Shown: piece by piece, positions 38,301 through 53,129 of the stretch
Layout: every line of letters starts with the position of its first letter
Position numbering within the stretch: position 1 is the first letter of the stretch
Assembly: GCA_037833965.1 (NCBI GenBank)
Contig: AP031352.1
Location: forward strand, 11,636,501-11,700,500
Origin: Marchantia polymorpha subsp. ruderalis
Taxonomy: Eukaryota > Streptophyta > Marchantiopsida > Marchantiales > Marchantiaceae
Direction of reading: 5' to 3'
Length of the DNA stretch: 64,000 bases
Position numbers and translations under genes: made by a program
The notes under the pieces: model-generated
The model's input: the letters and a program-made list of their open reading frames with translations, nothing else
What the model was told of the DNA's origin: nothing
Database searches by the model: none

Positions 38301-40424
38301 TAAGATTAACCACTCCCTTGGTGAGCTCAGATGAGTTCACAGAACCGCGTACTTTTGGAGGTTAAGCAACCGGACGCTTTCTGTGATTGGATACAGTGAA
38401 TAGTCCGAACTTGCATGTTCAGCCAACTATTTAAGCCGTACAGTTTTGTGAGTCTTGAAGCCCTGACTAGATCTTCATTGTGCTATCATGATGGTTCATT
38501 GTGTCTAGTATATGTGGTTATTATGGTGGCAACCTGCAGAGCTGCTGCTCAGTGGAGAGGATTTATGTTGACAAGAAAATATATCCTGAATTTGTGGAGA
38601 ACTTCGTCAAGACTGTGAAGTCTTTCAAGGTCAACCACCAAGCTGCAAACTGAGATGCTGCATCTAATTCTAAAAAACAGTAAATTCGGAAAGGTGCTTT
38701 TGATCATCAAGTTTGTATTGAAGGCAGTTGATTGTCCGTTTAGATTTTGCCAATGTTTTGCAAAACTTAGCAGTGTTGATTAAACGAAGGGTACTGTTGT
38801 TTCTGAAAACACAGATGGGAGATCCTTTGAGTGACGAGACGTACATTGGGCCTGTGGCTCGGAAACCACAAATCCCTTTTCTTGCATCTCAGGTCAGTAA
38901 GAACACCATGCTGAATAGCAACAAACGAAAATGGCTTTTATAGTTAGTGTTCCGCTGAACTTTTATACGCTTGTTGTTCGGCCTTTAAGACTCTTTATCT
39001 ACTAACTATTGAAACCCTTCTTTTCCATTTTCCTGACAAGGTCATAGATGCTCTTCGAAAAGGCGCAAGTGCTGCCGTGGGTGGTGACATGACTAACGTT
39101 GAAGATATTCCTCGAGCAGGCTTCTGGTTTCCCCCCACGGTGGGTGAATTCTCCAACATCTAGCTTAACGACTCGCATGTAACCTTGAGTGGACACCACT
39201 TCAAACAGCGTTGAAGGCTTTCACCTTGGAATCTGCGTTTATGTATTTCCAATACATATTGTGAAAACATGTTGCTCCCTACGAAGGGTATAGTCGTGTT
39301 GGCGTAAATACATCTGATTGATTAAACTTGTGGCGAACAGGTCTTGACGGATGTCAATCACACCATGAACGTGATGCGGGAGGAGTCCTTCGGTCCTTTA
39401 ATTGGAATTCAGGTTTGAGAAAGGAGAGGCTTTTTGCCCTAGAGTGTCCGTATTTAATTTTCAAACACATTTGCTGGTTGCCACCAAAAGGAGTCATCGC
39501 TGATACTCTAGAGAACCTAACGTTTATCAACAACCTGGACTGCTCCTTTAGATGGTCGACGGTGATGCGGAAGCCTTGAACTTGATGAGGGACACCCCCT
39601 ACGGCCTCACAGCAAGCGTTTTTTGCAAATCCAGCAGTGATGCGGAAGCTATACTACGAGGTTCGGATTCAAACGAGTTTTCACCTTGCTATGATTCTCT
39701 TCTTGCTAATTGAGTATACTCCTGGCACATTTCTCATATCAATTTAATAAACACCGTCAGTGCGTAAGGAGGATGTTGACCACGATGCTCGAGGCTAGTG
39801 AAATGTAGCTGCTCGCCTAAACCTTTCTGAAGCTCTGCAGATCATCTAGCTTTTGTAATCCTTCAAATGTCCAGGGCGTACTAACGTTGAACTTGAAACG
39901 CCGAAAATTTATTTTACTGATAGGAAAATAGTCGACGGGCACTCGGGCCTATTAATCCACTCGCTATATCTAAAAGTGTCAAATAATGGAAATCTGTGAG
40001 ATGTAGATGTTTGGTTCTTCACAGGCTACCGATGACTGCAGCAATAGTTGTGGTGAACCGTGAAAAAAAACGCGAAAGTCGCGGGCACTATTTCACCTCT
40101 TGATCTCATCTGGTTATGCTGGTGCAGAGCTAGAAGTTGGGACAGGCTACTGGAACTGCTGCGATAGAGTTTCACCGCGACTGCCTTGGTCAATTCTTCC
40201 ACTTCAATTTTATTTTTTTCATGACTAAGTTCCAGGAATCCGTTGATACGTCGGTGGACAATCAGTTCACTTTACAGCGCCGTCAAATGTCAAACGTGAC
40301 GAATGAGCTTGCTGTTGCTTGCAGGTCAGGGAGAAAAGCTTCTGGCATTGGCGCAACTCTGGGAATGGATGGTCTGCGATCCTTCGTTCAACCGAAGGGA
40401 TTCTTCCTGCAGCGGCCTTGTTAA
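35397..40424 (+). CDS. NAD(P)-dependent aldehyde dehydrogenase, class not typical of flowering plants
   Basis: The enzyme oxidises an aldehyde to its acid. The 16 exons are 35397-35512, 35612-35684, 35864-35935, 36093-36134, 36272-36385, 36538-36609, 36923-37069, 37503-37658, 37872-37982, 38540-38629, 38815-38892, 39041-39139, 39341-39412, 39552-39660, 40128-40188 and 40325-40424. All join in frame, for 503 residues. Signatures are FDVVNPATGK, NISAWNYPYFVSANVF, YKPSEYASLSGQEITRL, FFTGSFKTG, VQLELGGKDP (catalytic Glu), NCGQ|SCCSVERIYV with the nucleophilic Cys just after an intron, MREESFGPLIGIQ, and the unusual end NCCDRVSPRLPWSG...GMDGLRSFVQPKG. That end resembles bacterial aldehyde dehydrogenases more than the common plant families. 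The first exon is my weakest call: ATG 35397 follows an in-frame stop, but the ATGs at 35418, 35448 and 35469 are also possible. The substrate is not determinable. Confidence 0.88.
35428..35473. repeat. Near-perfect foldback, 20-bp arms, in the aldehyde dehydrogenase 5' exon
   Basis: CGCATAAGATTGTCCTGAGT (35428-35447) pairs with 35454-35473, with 19 of 20 complementary and the loop ATGGGA. It spans three in-frame ATG codons (35418 just before it, 35448 in the loop, 35469 in the right arm). A strong RNA hairpin over the start region could influence which start is used. Confidence 0.8.
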
Positions 40425-43400
40425 GCGGGAACCTGTCGAAGTAATTTGGTGTCTTAGGGACTACTGGCACATGAAGAGATCTGAGTATCAGATCACAGAC
40501 TTGTGCTCAACTACTTGGAAGGCTAAGTCTGAATCTGGTCATTGCATGTCATGGATATGCAGCTGGAGTGCCAACTGGAGTGATGTCGTCTTCATGGGGT
40601 CCTCGTTGATTACTATGTTATTTCTGGTGAGAGAAGTGTCATTGAAGTGAATGGGATAGAACTTTTCATCACTTTTCACGATACATTGATAGCATCGTCG
40701 GATGAGGCAACTTCATCTTCGTCCACGGTTGTAATCCTGTATATTTTCCACCCTTTTTCCCCGATATGCGAGTTTATGCCTTGTACCAAAGCCTTGAGTT
40801 CTTCATTTCTTTCAATTGTATTCTACAAATTGCTTTTAGTTAGATATAATGCCGTACAATTTTTTTCTATTTCTGCTTGTAATCATTTGGAACATACTAT
40901 GTTTTTGTCAAGAGGACATTGAAAGTCTCAAAACTCGACCCGCTTCAACATGTCATGAGACGTTTCGCGAATTACCCTATCGAAAGACCATAAACTTATA
41001 TGCAGGACAGGTTTATATTCTTAAGTGAATGTGCTGAAGATCTCTGCGATGAATTTTTTTAAGGAAATTGGCCGTGGGAAAGAGAGTGTGCAAAGGAATA
41101 TCACGATCACAGTCCCAAACGTTTATGTACATTACACATTTTTTAAAAATGTATCATAAGTCAAGTTACTATTAAGACTTTTCCCGTCATAATAAGCGAG
41201 CCAAGTTTCACGTGTGGTACTTTTTCTTTTCGTGCGTGGATATTTTATTTTGTTGTAATAGCCAGCTATACCAGCCATACATCTTCAGAAAAACAAATGC
41301 ATAGTTTTGATTACCTTGGCTTCAGCACATGAGCGGAGGGTGTTAGAGCTTCGCCCGTATGTCGAATCTTAAACATGTTCTTGTCGTAAATTTTGTCTAA
41401 AATGTGTGTGAACATTTTGAATATGTGTTGCCAGTAAATGCTATTAGCATGGACTTTCTTTGCTTCTTACAAATCTATGCTAAATCAAACCATACACTAT
41501 GAGTGTGCTAATTTTGGATAGTATGAATCCTACACACACAAATATATATATATATCAGACTCCAAATAAATATGCGAAATGTGAGATAACTATCGGTTTA
41601 AGATTACAAGGTTAATATATAAACCTTAACGAATTTTAAAGAAAATAGTACTTTGATGGTCCAAATTCTTTTTAGACAGTGAAAATTGAGACAGTGAATA
41701 TAATTCTTTATTATCCTTTTATGAAAAGAGCAAGATAAAAATAGATCCACTTGATAACAATGTTACATGACGCGTACAAGTGAAAAATGTATGAGTATAG
41801 TAGAGTTGCTTGTTTTATGAATGTAATGCAAAATCACAACACTATGTTTCGGAACTTTCATCCCTCATGATGACAACTACGCTGCCTGACAACCCAATGT
41901 CAAAGTAAGTTCTCCCCAATTTGAGAGGCTTTGGTCGTCTTTCTTCCAGTGATGTCGTCTATGAGGAAGACGACCTGTCGACATGAAGGTCTGTACGTTA
42001 AGGAGAAATACAAAAGTAGGAAGGCGGTCTGATCGCTCGATTCGACAGTTTGGGTATTATAGCACATGGTTGTATGTAATTCCTCGTCGTCCGTCGGTAG
42101 AGCTCGGCTAAGAACAGAGAGGACGGCAAGTTGCAGAACAGTACGCCCAGAGCCATGTATGCGATCGCGTATACGGCGCATGGAACGCGGCTGGCCGCGC
42201 GGAGGGGCACGGCTGTCGTTGTCAGGCTGGCAGGCCAGTTGGCGGTCCTCGCAGTGCCCACTCACTGGACCGGCGGGCTGGCCTGGCAGCTGGAGGAGAC
42301 CTGAAAAGCGCCAGCGTCGATTTGTCAGTCTCGCTCGTGGTGCTGATTCCTCGCCCGCGTAGAGTAGGAAGGAAGGAAGGAAGGAAATATTCCGCCACGC
42401 TGCATATCCGATGTCCACGTAGTCGCTGCTGCTGCTGCTGCTGCTGCTGATGCTGGCCTCTCTTCTTCGTCTTCTTCTTCTTTCTTCGTCTTCAGCTTTT
42501 GGTCGGGCCCGTTGAGCCTGGCGCGTCTGTTTGAATAAGAAGCTCGTTGGCACAGGCGCCAGCAGCCCTCGTGCGCTCCCGGAGGTGACTTCGTCCGTCG
42601 CCGTGATTGGGTCGGGGGCAGCGACGGGACGGGCAGGCAGGCTGACGGATCACCACGACCACGACCGCGACAGCGACCGCCATCGCCATCGAACGAATGC
42701 ATGAACGAACGAAGGACGAGGAGCTCTCTTGCGTTGCGAGGGCGGTCCTGGCGCTGGCGAAGGTGCAGGTGCAGGTGCAGGTGCCGGGCAGTGATTTCAA
42801 GCGGTGAGATTGGTGGTCGTCGAATGGATGATTGATTGATTGAATGAATGAATGAATGAATGAATGACGAGGAGGAGGAATGGAAGTGAGCCGATGACGA
42901 ACAGATTATGGTAGCGGCAGATGTTGGTGTGGGGAGTTTTCCTCAGGTCGGCTGGCCCCGGGTCGTTTCGGGCGCAGGCGAGCTTCTCTGAAGCTCTAGA
43001 TCAGCGGCTTGTGGGTTGTGTCGAGGACCTCGAATTCGTTGTGTACAGGGTGGGTCGGCCTTTCTCCGGTCAGACGGGCAACATGCACGCGTCGGAAGGA
43101 TCTTTTGCGGAACGGAAGGAAATTGAAAACGAGGGAATTGTTTGGTTGTGAATTCTGATCGGTGTTGCGTGCGCGGCCCTGCTTCTTGTCGCTGCGGTGG
43201 TGGTTCTTGGTGGCGTTAGTTGTACAGCGAAGTGAGGGATGGCGTTGTTATGTGGCAGTCGAGCGCGTCTGGGATTGGCCGATTGTGAAAGCGAATGTGG
43301 AAATTAGAAGGGACGATAGCTGGTGGCTTAGCGGACAGGTTTTGTGGAGCAGATTGAAAGTTGGCAGAGATTTATACTTTTAGAGATTGGAGACTACGCC
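40425..43400. other. Intergenic, including probable upstream region of the phosphatase gene
   Basis: The first half (about 40650-41900) is AT-rich and contains a short (AT)n near 41540-41553. From about 42000 the sequence is GC-rich with simple repeats: (GCT)n at 42425-42449, GGAA near 42367-42386, and GAAT near 42841-42866. This suggests a promoter or leader rather than coding DNA. Minus-strand frames at 41900-42800 arise from these repeats. Confidence 0.45.
42425..42449. repeat. GCT trinucleotide microsatellite
   Basis: About eight GCT units in a GC-rich upstream region roughly 1 kb before the phosphatase start codon. Confidence 0.8.
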
Positions 43401-46400
43401 ATGGCTGGAGTCATATTCGCGGGGAATAATACACTTGCCGGGGATGGGTCAATATTCCCGTCTTTTCCCATGTGGCAGCTACTTGTTATCATGGGTGTGA
43501 TCACTTGGATCTATTTGGCCCGTATTTCGTTGATATCTGTTAGATTGCGGTCAATGGTGCAACCCTTCGTCGTCAAACATGTTGAAAGTAGCGTACCGTT
43601 CATGATCCGGGTTCAGGTACGGCGTCTAGACCATGAAATCGAGATTACACTGAAGGAAAATTGAAATTCCAAATTCCAAATTCCAAATTCCAAATTTTGA
43701 CCTGACATGGGGTGCCCTTGTGTGCCAGAAAGTACACAATCCGACGCTGGATGTTGTCCTTGCATCTCTTTCCTACTTAGTCTCGGTTGAGTTCTACACT
43801 GCGTTTCTGCCGCTGGTCTTTTGGGTAATTTCTGCTCCTTCACATGAGAATGCTGCATATTTTTGGCCAACATTCAAGCAATAGGGCCTGCTCTATTCAT
43901 ATTTGTAAGATAAACGGGGATTGTTTCTTCATTTTTTCTGTTGGCGTTACTTGTCTCTTGAAACAAGCCCTCGAGGAAGTTTACATAATGATTCTCACAA
44001 AGTTGTACTGTGTGGATAGAGTGGTCATGCGAGGCTCGCCAGCCACATGACGTTGCTGATGGCCCTCTGCCTATACCTCGGAAATTGCGTCAAGGTTGGT
44101 TCACTCTCAATTCACGTCAGTTCTGGTCCAACATTCGAGCAGTTTGTTCACCCGACCTCTTTCGTGACTTAGGGTTACAAAGCAAAGCAGCATGTTAGAA
44201 AAATATACTGAACGTGGCTGGAACTTCTCTTGTTGTTTTTCTAGTGTCCGATGTACGAGATCGTTTTATACACCCCAATGTTGTTGTTTTATCTTCAATT
44301 TCAGGATCTCTAACACATGCAGTTGCAAACCTCCTGTTGCTTCAGGATGTAGTCTCAGCTCCTAGGCCTCCTTCACCGCCCGTGAGGAAACTACTGGCGA
44401 CCGGCACAGAGAAAGACTCCGCCCAGGAATACGGGCTACCGTCGTCTCACACCATAAACACGCTATGTTTAGCAGGGTAAGCATGATAACTGTAAAGTAT
44501 GTCAAGAGCTATATCTCGTCAATTCGAATTTGGTGGAGATAAATACAGCTGCTTCAGTTATGTTTATGGCTACAAGTACTTATAGCACACAAACGTTATC
44601 CTGCCACAGGTATCTGCTCTATTACATTGAAGCGCATTGGGGCGAAGAGAATCGATTGCTTCTGTGTTTCATTGCAGGTTGTTTTGGACTTCTGATTACG
44701 GGTGTTGTCTATGGTGAGTTAACGTCACTCGTCCTAATCCTAAGTCCTAAGACAGTATAGCGAATTTCTTCTGGTATTAACTTATTTAAGTAAAATCAAC
44801 TTTTTGATCTGCATCTGAAGTTTGGCAAGATGTTGTTTACCAAATTGAAGACAAGTAACGTCATCACACTTTCTTGTATACCAGACTTATTGGTCTATGT
44901 TCCCTTTCTCCTTCCGTGTAACTGATTATAGTTGTACATTTGAGCAGGTCGACTATACCTAGGTATGCATAGTCCAATCGACCTCGTAGCTGGAGCTGTC
45001 ATGGGCGCCTGCATATTGGCCTTCTGGTTGGTCATTGAGAATCATGTGGAAGCCTTTATCTCTCATGGAGAGAATGGTGAGTCTGAAAATTTCCTCGTTC
45101 GGTGAACTTCATATAAATACTAATTATTGCAGGTCTTGACAATTGTGACTATGGAAATCTGTGGTTATATTGTGTAGTGGTGACCAATGTCTCCACGCAA
45201 TTTAGAAGAAAGAGTTTTGTTTCTTAATACAAAGCACTTTTCTGTATGCTGACGGCTTTATTATTTGGATCTTCACGTCCAATGGATTTCGAGGTATTCT
45301 AAGTGACGAGATCCTAGTTTGGGGCTACATAATGATGCGTTAAGTAAAGACATCTCATTTTCTTCAGTTCTTGTAATTGTGCAGTCATTTCTTTCTGGGC
45401 TACCATGGCAGTTTTGCTTCTTTTTGCCTATCCATCACCCGAGCAGCGCACGCCCAGCTACGAATTTCATACGGCCTTCAATGGCGTTGCTCTCGGAGTG
45501 GTAAACATCCTAACCTTATTTTGCATTGACTTTCAAGTCGTGGTTCATACGTCTGCTCCGTTGCTGGAATTGTCTCAATCGTGCGCGGCTATAGAGAAGT
45601 AATGCTCTAGATCGAATTTTTCATTGGTTTTTTAATTTCAACCACTGTAGAATTTGTCACACTGATCTTTTCTTGATAATTTCTTAATAGTTTTACACAC
45701 TGATCGAATTTTTAGATTTCTATGAGACACAAGAGACAGGGCAGAAAGTGGTGGAGTAGCTTGTGAGGACAGTTCATTATCATGAATTTATGCATTCCGC
45801 GAAACGTCGCTGCAGCTTTGGAGTGATAGATAGAAGGCGAATCACCGAAGTGTGTCCTTCTGCCGACTTACAAATGGAGAAGGATATGAAACATGATTTA
45901 GCTGTCACAATGTATACGTCATTGTCTCAAAAGATTAATGGTCGAAGACTGACCAATCAATTGCCTTATTCTTGCAGGTAACCGGAATTCACAGAACGTT
46001 CTATATGTCCCACCCTTGCAGTGCTCTTGCCCATTCGTTAACCACAGTGGGGGGTGCATCTGTATTATTGATGCGCCTTCTTGTGGGATTACCTGTGTGT
46101 CTGGCGGTAAAAGCTGTCAGCAAGGCGTTGGCAATAAGAATGCTCCCGTCGTTTTGCAATTTGCTGGGTGTACAGGTCCAATCTAGCGGTTATGTCCAAG
46201 CGGTACAGGCACAGGAAATGGCCCTGAAAATCAAACGAAACAACAGCGAAGGCAACTCCAAGAAGGTAGATGGGCGTAGGGTGGGCTTAATACCCAAGTT
46301 TTTGCAGAGTTTGGAGGACGAGGTTCTGGATGTCGACACTGGCATAAGGCTGATCCAGTACGCAGGGCTCGGTTGGTCAGTCGTGGAGCTTGCCCCTCTC

Positions 46401-46424
46401 ATTCACAACTTTTTGAACCTTTGA
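43401..46424 (+). CDS. Long-chain-base/sphingosine-1-phosphate phosphatase (PAP2 superfamily membrane enzyme)
   Basis: The enzyme dephosphorylates sphingoid long-chain-base phosphates, probably in the endoplasmic reticulum. The exons are 43401-43616, 43729-43824, 44020-44094, 44346-44476, 44610-44713, 44948-45076, 45385-45500 and 45978-46424. All join in frame, for 437 residues. The three PAP2 motifs are present: KX6RP as K|DVVSAPRP across an exon border, PSSH in [11 protein letters not shown], and [15 protein letters not shown] with the catalytic His. [20 protein letters not shown] is also family-typical. Several hydrophobic spans (near residues 22-40, 80-105, 115-125, and the C-terminal half) indicate a polytopic membrane protein. 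The long last exon encodes a C-terminal part that is more variable in the family. An in-frame ATG at 43344 would add 19 residues. AATAAA-like signal at about 46429, immediately after the stop. Confidence 0.93.
43664..43700. repeat. AAATTCC heptamer tandem repeat
   Basis: Five or so copies of AAATTCC in intron 1 of the phosphatase gene, about 45 bases after the donor site. Confidence 0.8.
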
Positions 46425-49340
46425 GGTCAAATAAACACGAGGTGACCATATTTCATTTTGACCGACTTGCCCCGTTACCCAGGCGAAGATTTAACTGCAC
46501 ATTGCGGTCTCATCCCACTTCGTCCATCAGTAGCATTCGTTTAATGCTTGGTTCCTGAAGACTCTGGTGAGTACTACCCACGTCTACAGAGTCGTATCTT
46601 GAGGGTTAAGGTTAGGAACACAGATATACATCGTGCATGACTGAGGTCAGCGCATGTTATAACACTTAGCGTTCTGAGTCGGCCGATTGACACGATGATT
46701 ATGCTTATACGTGACCTTTAAGACCCTAAGAAGGCAAGAGCAATCCGTTCTAGACGGGAAAGCCTGTGAGTTCCACATAAAGAATGTAGCATCGCCAGTG
46801 CGAACAGAACCCGTCACTGAGTGGTACGGATTCGGAGTTTTACCAGAATCATCATGTGTATTATACTAGTTTTGGTCAATGCGGCCTTGTACCATTACAT
46901 ATGAAAGAAATTGATCGTATGGAGAATCTTCCAATTTTGTTCCTTTTCACACCCATTGTTTGAAGAATGCTCTCTTGCAGCTAAGAAAGGGAATTTGAAC
47001 GGTAGTCCAGAAGTTTACCAAATACTCAAGTCGGATACTGGTGTGTTTGAATGGTCGCTTACGGGTTTCTAGAGCTCCTAGGAAGGACAATCATAACGCG
47101 CTTGTCTGTCCCGATCAAAGTATCTAGATGAGTTGTCTGTCCAAGGACATCGGTTTGTGGTCCGACAGTATTCTGGGGTTGGAACATCTTTCTCGCTTTA
47201 GATGGTAAGAGTTGGCTGCGTGCGGCGACGTGTCGTGGCATGTCTTAAATCAAATTGTACTGGTGAGTCAGGTATTGATTGGGCTTAAATTTTAGAGCGA
47301 GAAATGGGTAATCAATTGTCACTTTATGATTTCATGAGCATTTGAATTAATCTTAATTTGTCAAAATTTATGTTAAAATAGTCTGTCAAAACTTTATTGC
47401 AACACAAGCTAAAAGATACTCAAGAGCTTCTCTTATTTTTGTTTTGAAAACAGATATAGTAAGACATAGTAAATCATGAAGACAGGAGCATTAAATCATT
47501 AAATCATAGTGACCAATTTGTCCAAGTGAAGAAACAAAAGCTTAGTATATTAAGCTTAGAAGTTTAGTATATTCCCGCGAAGCATACAAAATCCAAATTT
47601 TCTCAAATTATCAGGAGCCAAAATGATCTCATTGTATCTTTGGTCAAAACATGCATTATGATTATTGCATCCAAGGTTGTCAATTAGTAATCATGTCATT
47701 CAAAATAGCAAAACTGAATACCAAAGAATTTTTCGTTTCAAATAAACACAGTATAAACAGTGAGTTAGATGTATGTGTAAACTAGACTTTCATCATTCCT
47801 AACTCAAATTATAACATATATACTGAAGATACTGCATGTGACAAATTTTAAAACAATATGATTATCCATTTTTCTAGATGTACAATAAGCGTGAAATTTA
47901 CATTCATTATGTACATTTATTTTTTTTCACATTAAAATAAGATTTTCATCCGTGTAACATTAAATTTATATGGATGTAAATTGTGTGAAACTCTTGAAAG
48001 AGAGAACTTCTTGACATTTTTGTGGTATATTGAAGAATCAAATATTATGTATTTTATGAATCATACTTCAATGAATGAAAATACATGTATCTATAGATTG
48101 AAACAAAACGTTAATTAAAGATTCAAAAAATATCGTACATAAACAATCACATTGAGATATAATTACATTTATGTCATTTGAATATTTTAAACATGATGTT
48201 GAACATTGAGAAATCAAACACTTTTAAACCCATTTGATCACATTGGTACCTGGGTATGGATATTGTGTACTTTTTTTTTAGAGGTTTGATGGTGAATGAG
48301 TTAGAGTACTGACCTCATTTGAACGTAATATGAGGATGCTTTTATGGGGAAATCTTTACGAACATTGCTCAGAGGTTGACACGATCGCTGCATCGGATAC
48401 AGCGCAAATATGCAGAATGAATGCATGGGAATTAGAGACTAAGATCCTTGTCCGCACGCACTAACGTCTCGAGGGAGGGAGAGCAGGAGCAGACTGTTTT
48501 TATTTTGTAGCTTCGTGTCCAATCGAGCATGACATTTTCGCTATGGAAGAAAAGTATCAGCGACCAAATTTTCTGGGACTGCACTGTACGCCCCATGCAT
48601 GCACCGACAGATGCGTGCCAGAAGATAGAATCTCAGATCGAAATGGGCCTCGACGTACAAGGATGGTGGCTGCATGCTCTGTCTGCAGTGCAGTCACTGC
48701 AGTCACTGTGTAGGAGAGTATCCCAGCAGCGAGTGTCTTTATGAATTTCTGACCACAACCAGCTTCTGATTTTCAAGGATTATTCCATAGATTCCATTTA
48801 GAAAGGAGATGGCTGTTATGGATCTTGACAAATCGATTATCTGTTTACGTGGGATCTATTATCGTCACTGCAAAAGGCCATCTCATAAGTGATAAATGTT
48901 AATCCGGAATAGAATAAAATAATTCATCATAGGATCTGTCTCTAGTGAAAATGCCATTGATTATTGGTTCACACCGACCCGGAATTTAAGAAGAAAATTC
49001 GATAAATGCCAGACGAATTTGCTTTTCTTTGGTTCACTGGGAGAATTACAGATGGCGTAGAGCAAAATTGTACTCTCACGATTATGAGCATGAGCTCCCT
49101 GCGCGAGATGATTACTGATGATCACAGGGCTGTCCTGCTCCAGTCCCTTCCCCTCGAGCAGATCCGACTCTGCCTTCGTTCGCGCGGGCGAGGGTCACGG
49201 GTTCCTCTCTCGCCATTGTCCATTTGAAGGCCGGGCCACGAGCAGAGCATTGCATCGCATTGCATTGCAGGGGAGGGTGGGGCTCATTCGCGTTTCGATT
49301 TCGATTCTCTGTCGCAGCCGCTCGTCCCTTGCGGTCGAAG
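46425..49340. other. Intergenic, AT-rich centre, no gene seen
   Basis: A minus-strand frame at 47059-47241 is unassigned. The interval 47250-48300 is strongly AT-rich and empty of frames. GC recovers after 48400. The last 250 bases before 49341 are GC-rich and probably hold the promoter of the SDR gene. Confidence 0.5.
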
Positions 49341-51770
<2,430 letters not shown>

Positions 51771-52673
51771 TCGATCTCTCGTGCAAATTGCCACTCAACC
51801 ACCATCACCACCAACCAACCAATTAGCCAGCCAGCCACATATTCATCGATCTGACAATCTCTCCCGCATACAGAAGGCCGGACTAACTCGAACCATAAAG
51901 TGAACAGAATCCAAGCAAGTGATTTGCATGAACATCGGGACGTATCATGGAGGCATGGAGGTGCAATCTGTCCCGAACGATGGACATGCAGCTTTGATTA
52001 CTCTGTGTTCCCGTTTCGGTAAACCTGATAGGATTCTCCCGATAGCAGTGGCAGCACCTTTTTAGTCTTGCTTTCAACTTCACGACACCTCGTGGTGTCA
52101 GCTCAAATGGCAACCTACTGAACATGCTGGCATAAAACAGAAGGTGCACTGTAAATGAAGATTCAAGCATGAATACAAAGTCCACTTGTACGTAAAAATC
52201 TCAGCTCTCGGTGTGATCTTGTGGGAGAGGTTGTGTTGAAGAGAGTCCAAGCCCCTCGTTTTTGAAGTGGGGGTGAGTTTCAGATGATGCTCTGAGGTGC
52301 ATAAATGGATGAGCCGAATGAGCAGACTCGACGATTGTAGAACAAAACTCACGCTGGGAATTGAAGAAAAACCATCGTCAGTGACGATGCTTTGATCGTG
52401 TCTTCAATTGACCAGAGCCACGGGTTCAGGAGACATGCAACACTCTCGTCCAGAGAGAGATCGATAGGCGTCAACACAAACTAGAAGCGCTTTCCCCGAT
52501 GTCCATTGTACGTCTACGTCGTTAGGGTTCGGAAACAGAACAAACGAGCCTGTCGACGGAACGGATTCGAGAAGGACAAGAGCGAGCGAGCTTAATGAAC
52601 CAGAGATTGGAATTCTGGAAGGCGAGCCATTGCAATCATTCGTGGGCAGGAGGTGAAATTGAAGGTGGCAAGG
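51771..52673. other. Intergenic space between two plus-strand genes
   Basis: This is the 3' flank of the SDR gene and the upstream region of the TXNL4B-type gene. The frames at 51883-52352 on the minus strand are not recognisable. The last 100 bases before 52674 are probably its 5' leader. Confidence 0.45.
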
Positions 52674-53129
52674 ATGAGCTACTTACTGCCCAACGTCACG
52701 ACGAAGGAAGGGGTCGATGAGCTGATACTCAACACCATCGATGCAGTTCTCGTGCTGCGAGTGGGCCGGGCTTCGGATGCGGTGTGCTTGCAGCTGGACG
52801 ACATTCTGTCGAAAGCCGTGCGAGAGGTGTCCAAGTTCGCCAAGATCGCGCTGGTCGATGTCGATTCCGAAGAGATTCAAGTGTACGTCAAGTACTTCGA
52901 CATCACGCTCATACCCGCGACTCTCTTCTTCTTCAACGCCGAGCACATGAAAATGGACTCGGGTACTCCCGATCACACGAAATGGATCGGGGCCTTCCAC
53001 AGCAAGCAGGACTTCATCGACGTCGTGGAGACGATCTACCGAGGAGCTATGAAAGGCAAAATGATCGTCACTTGCCCTCTGCCTCCCGAGAGGATTCCCA
53101 AGTTCCAGCTTCTCTATAAAGAGATTTGA
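52674..53129 (+). CDS. Thioredoxin-like U5 snRNP-type protein, TXNL4B/Dim1 family
   Basis: This is a single-exon gene of 151 residues with a thioredoxin fold lacking the redox CxxC pair, as in the Dim1 family of spliceosome proteins. It starts MSYLLPNVTTKEGVDE. It also has VLVLRVGRASDAVCLQLDDI, a LVDVDSEEIQVY segment, and the TLFFFNAEHMKMDSGTPDHT loop. It ends with DFIDVVETIYRGAMKGK and IPKFQLLYKEI. The CLQLDDILSK and HMKMDSGTPDHTKW segments and the C-terminal PxxIPKxxLLY end match the TXNL4B (Dim2-like) branch rather than the shorter YLS8/TXNL4A branch. It is expected in the nucleus, in pre-mRNA splicing. Seven in-frame codons precede MSYLL (an ATG at 52653), but the family start is at 52674. 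Confidence 0.92.
   Translation: MSYLLPNVTTKEGVDELILNTIDAVLVLRVGRASDAVCLQLDDILSKAVREVSKFAKIALVDVDSEEIQVYVKYFDITLIPATLFFFNAEHMKMDSGTPDHTKWIGAFHSKQDFIDVVETIYRGAMKGKMIVTCPLPPERIPKFQLLYKEI

Noticed and set aside
41900-42800. Three overlapping minus-strand frames rich in Arg, Ser and Ala
   Set aside because: They are produced by GCT and other simple repeats in GC-rich upstream sequence, with no conserved features.
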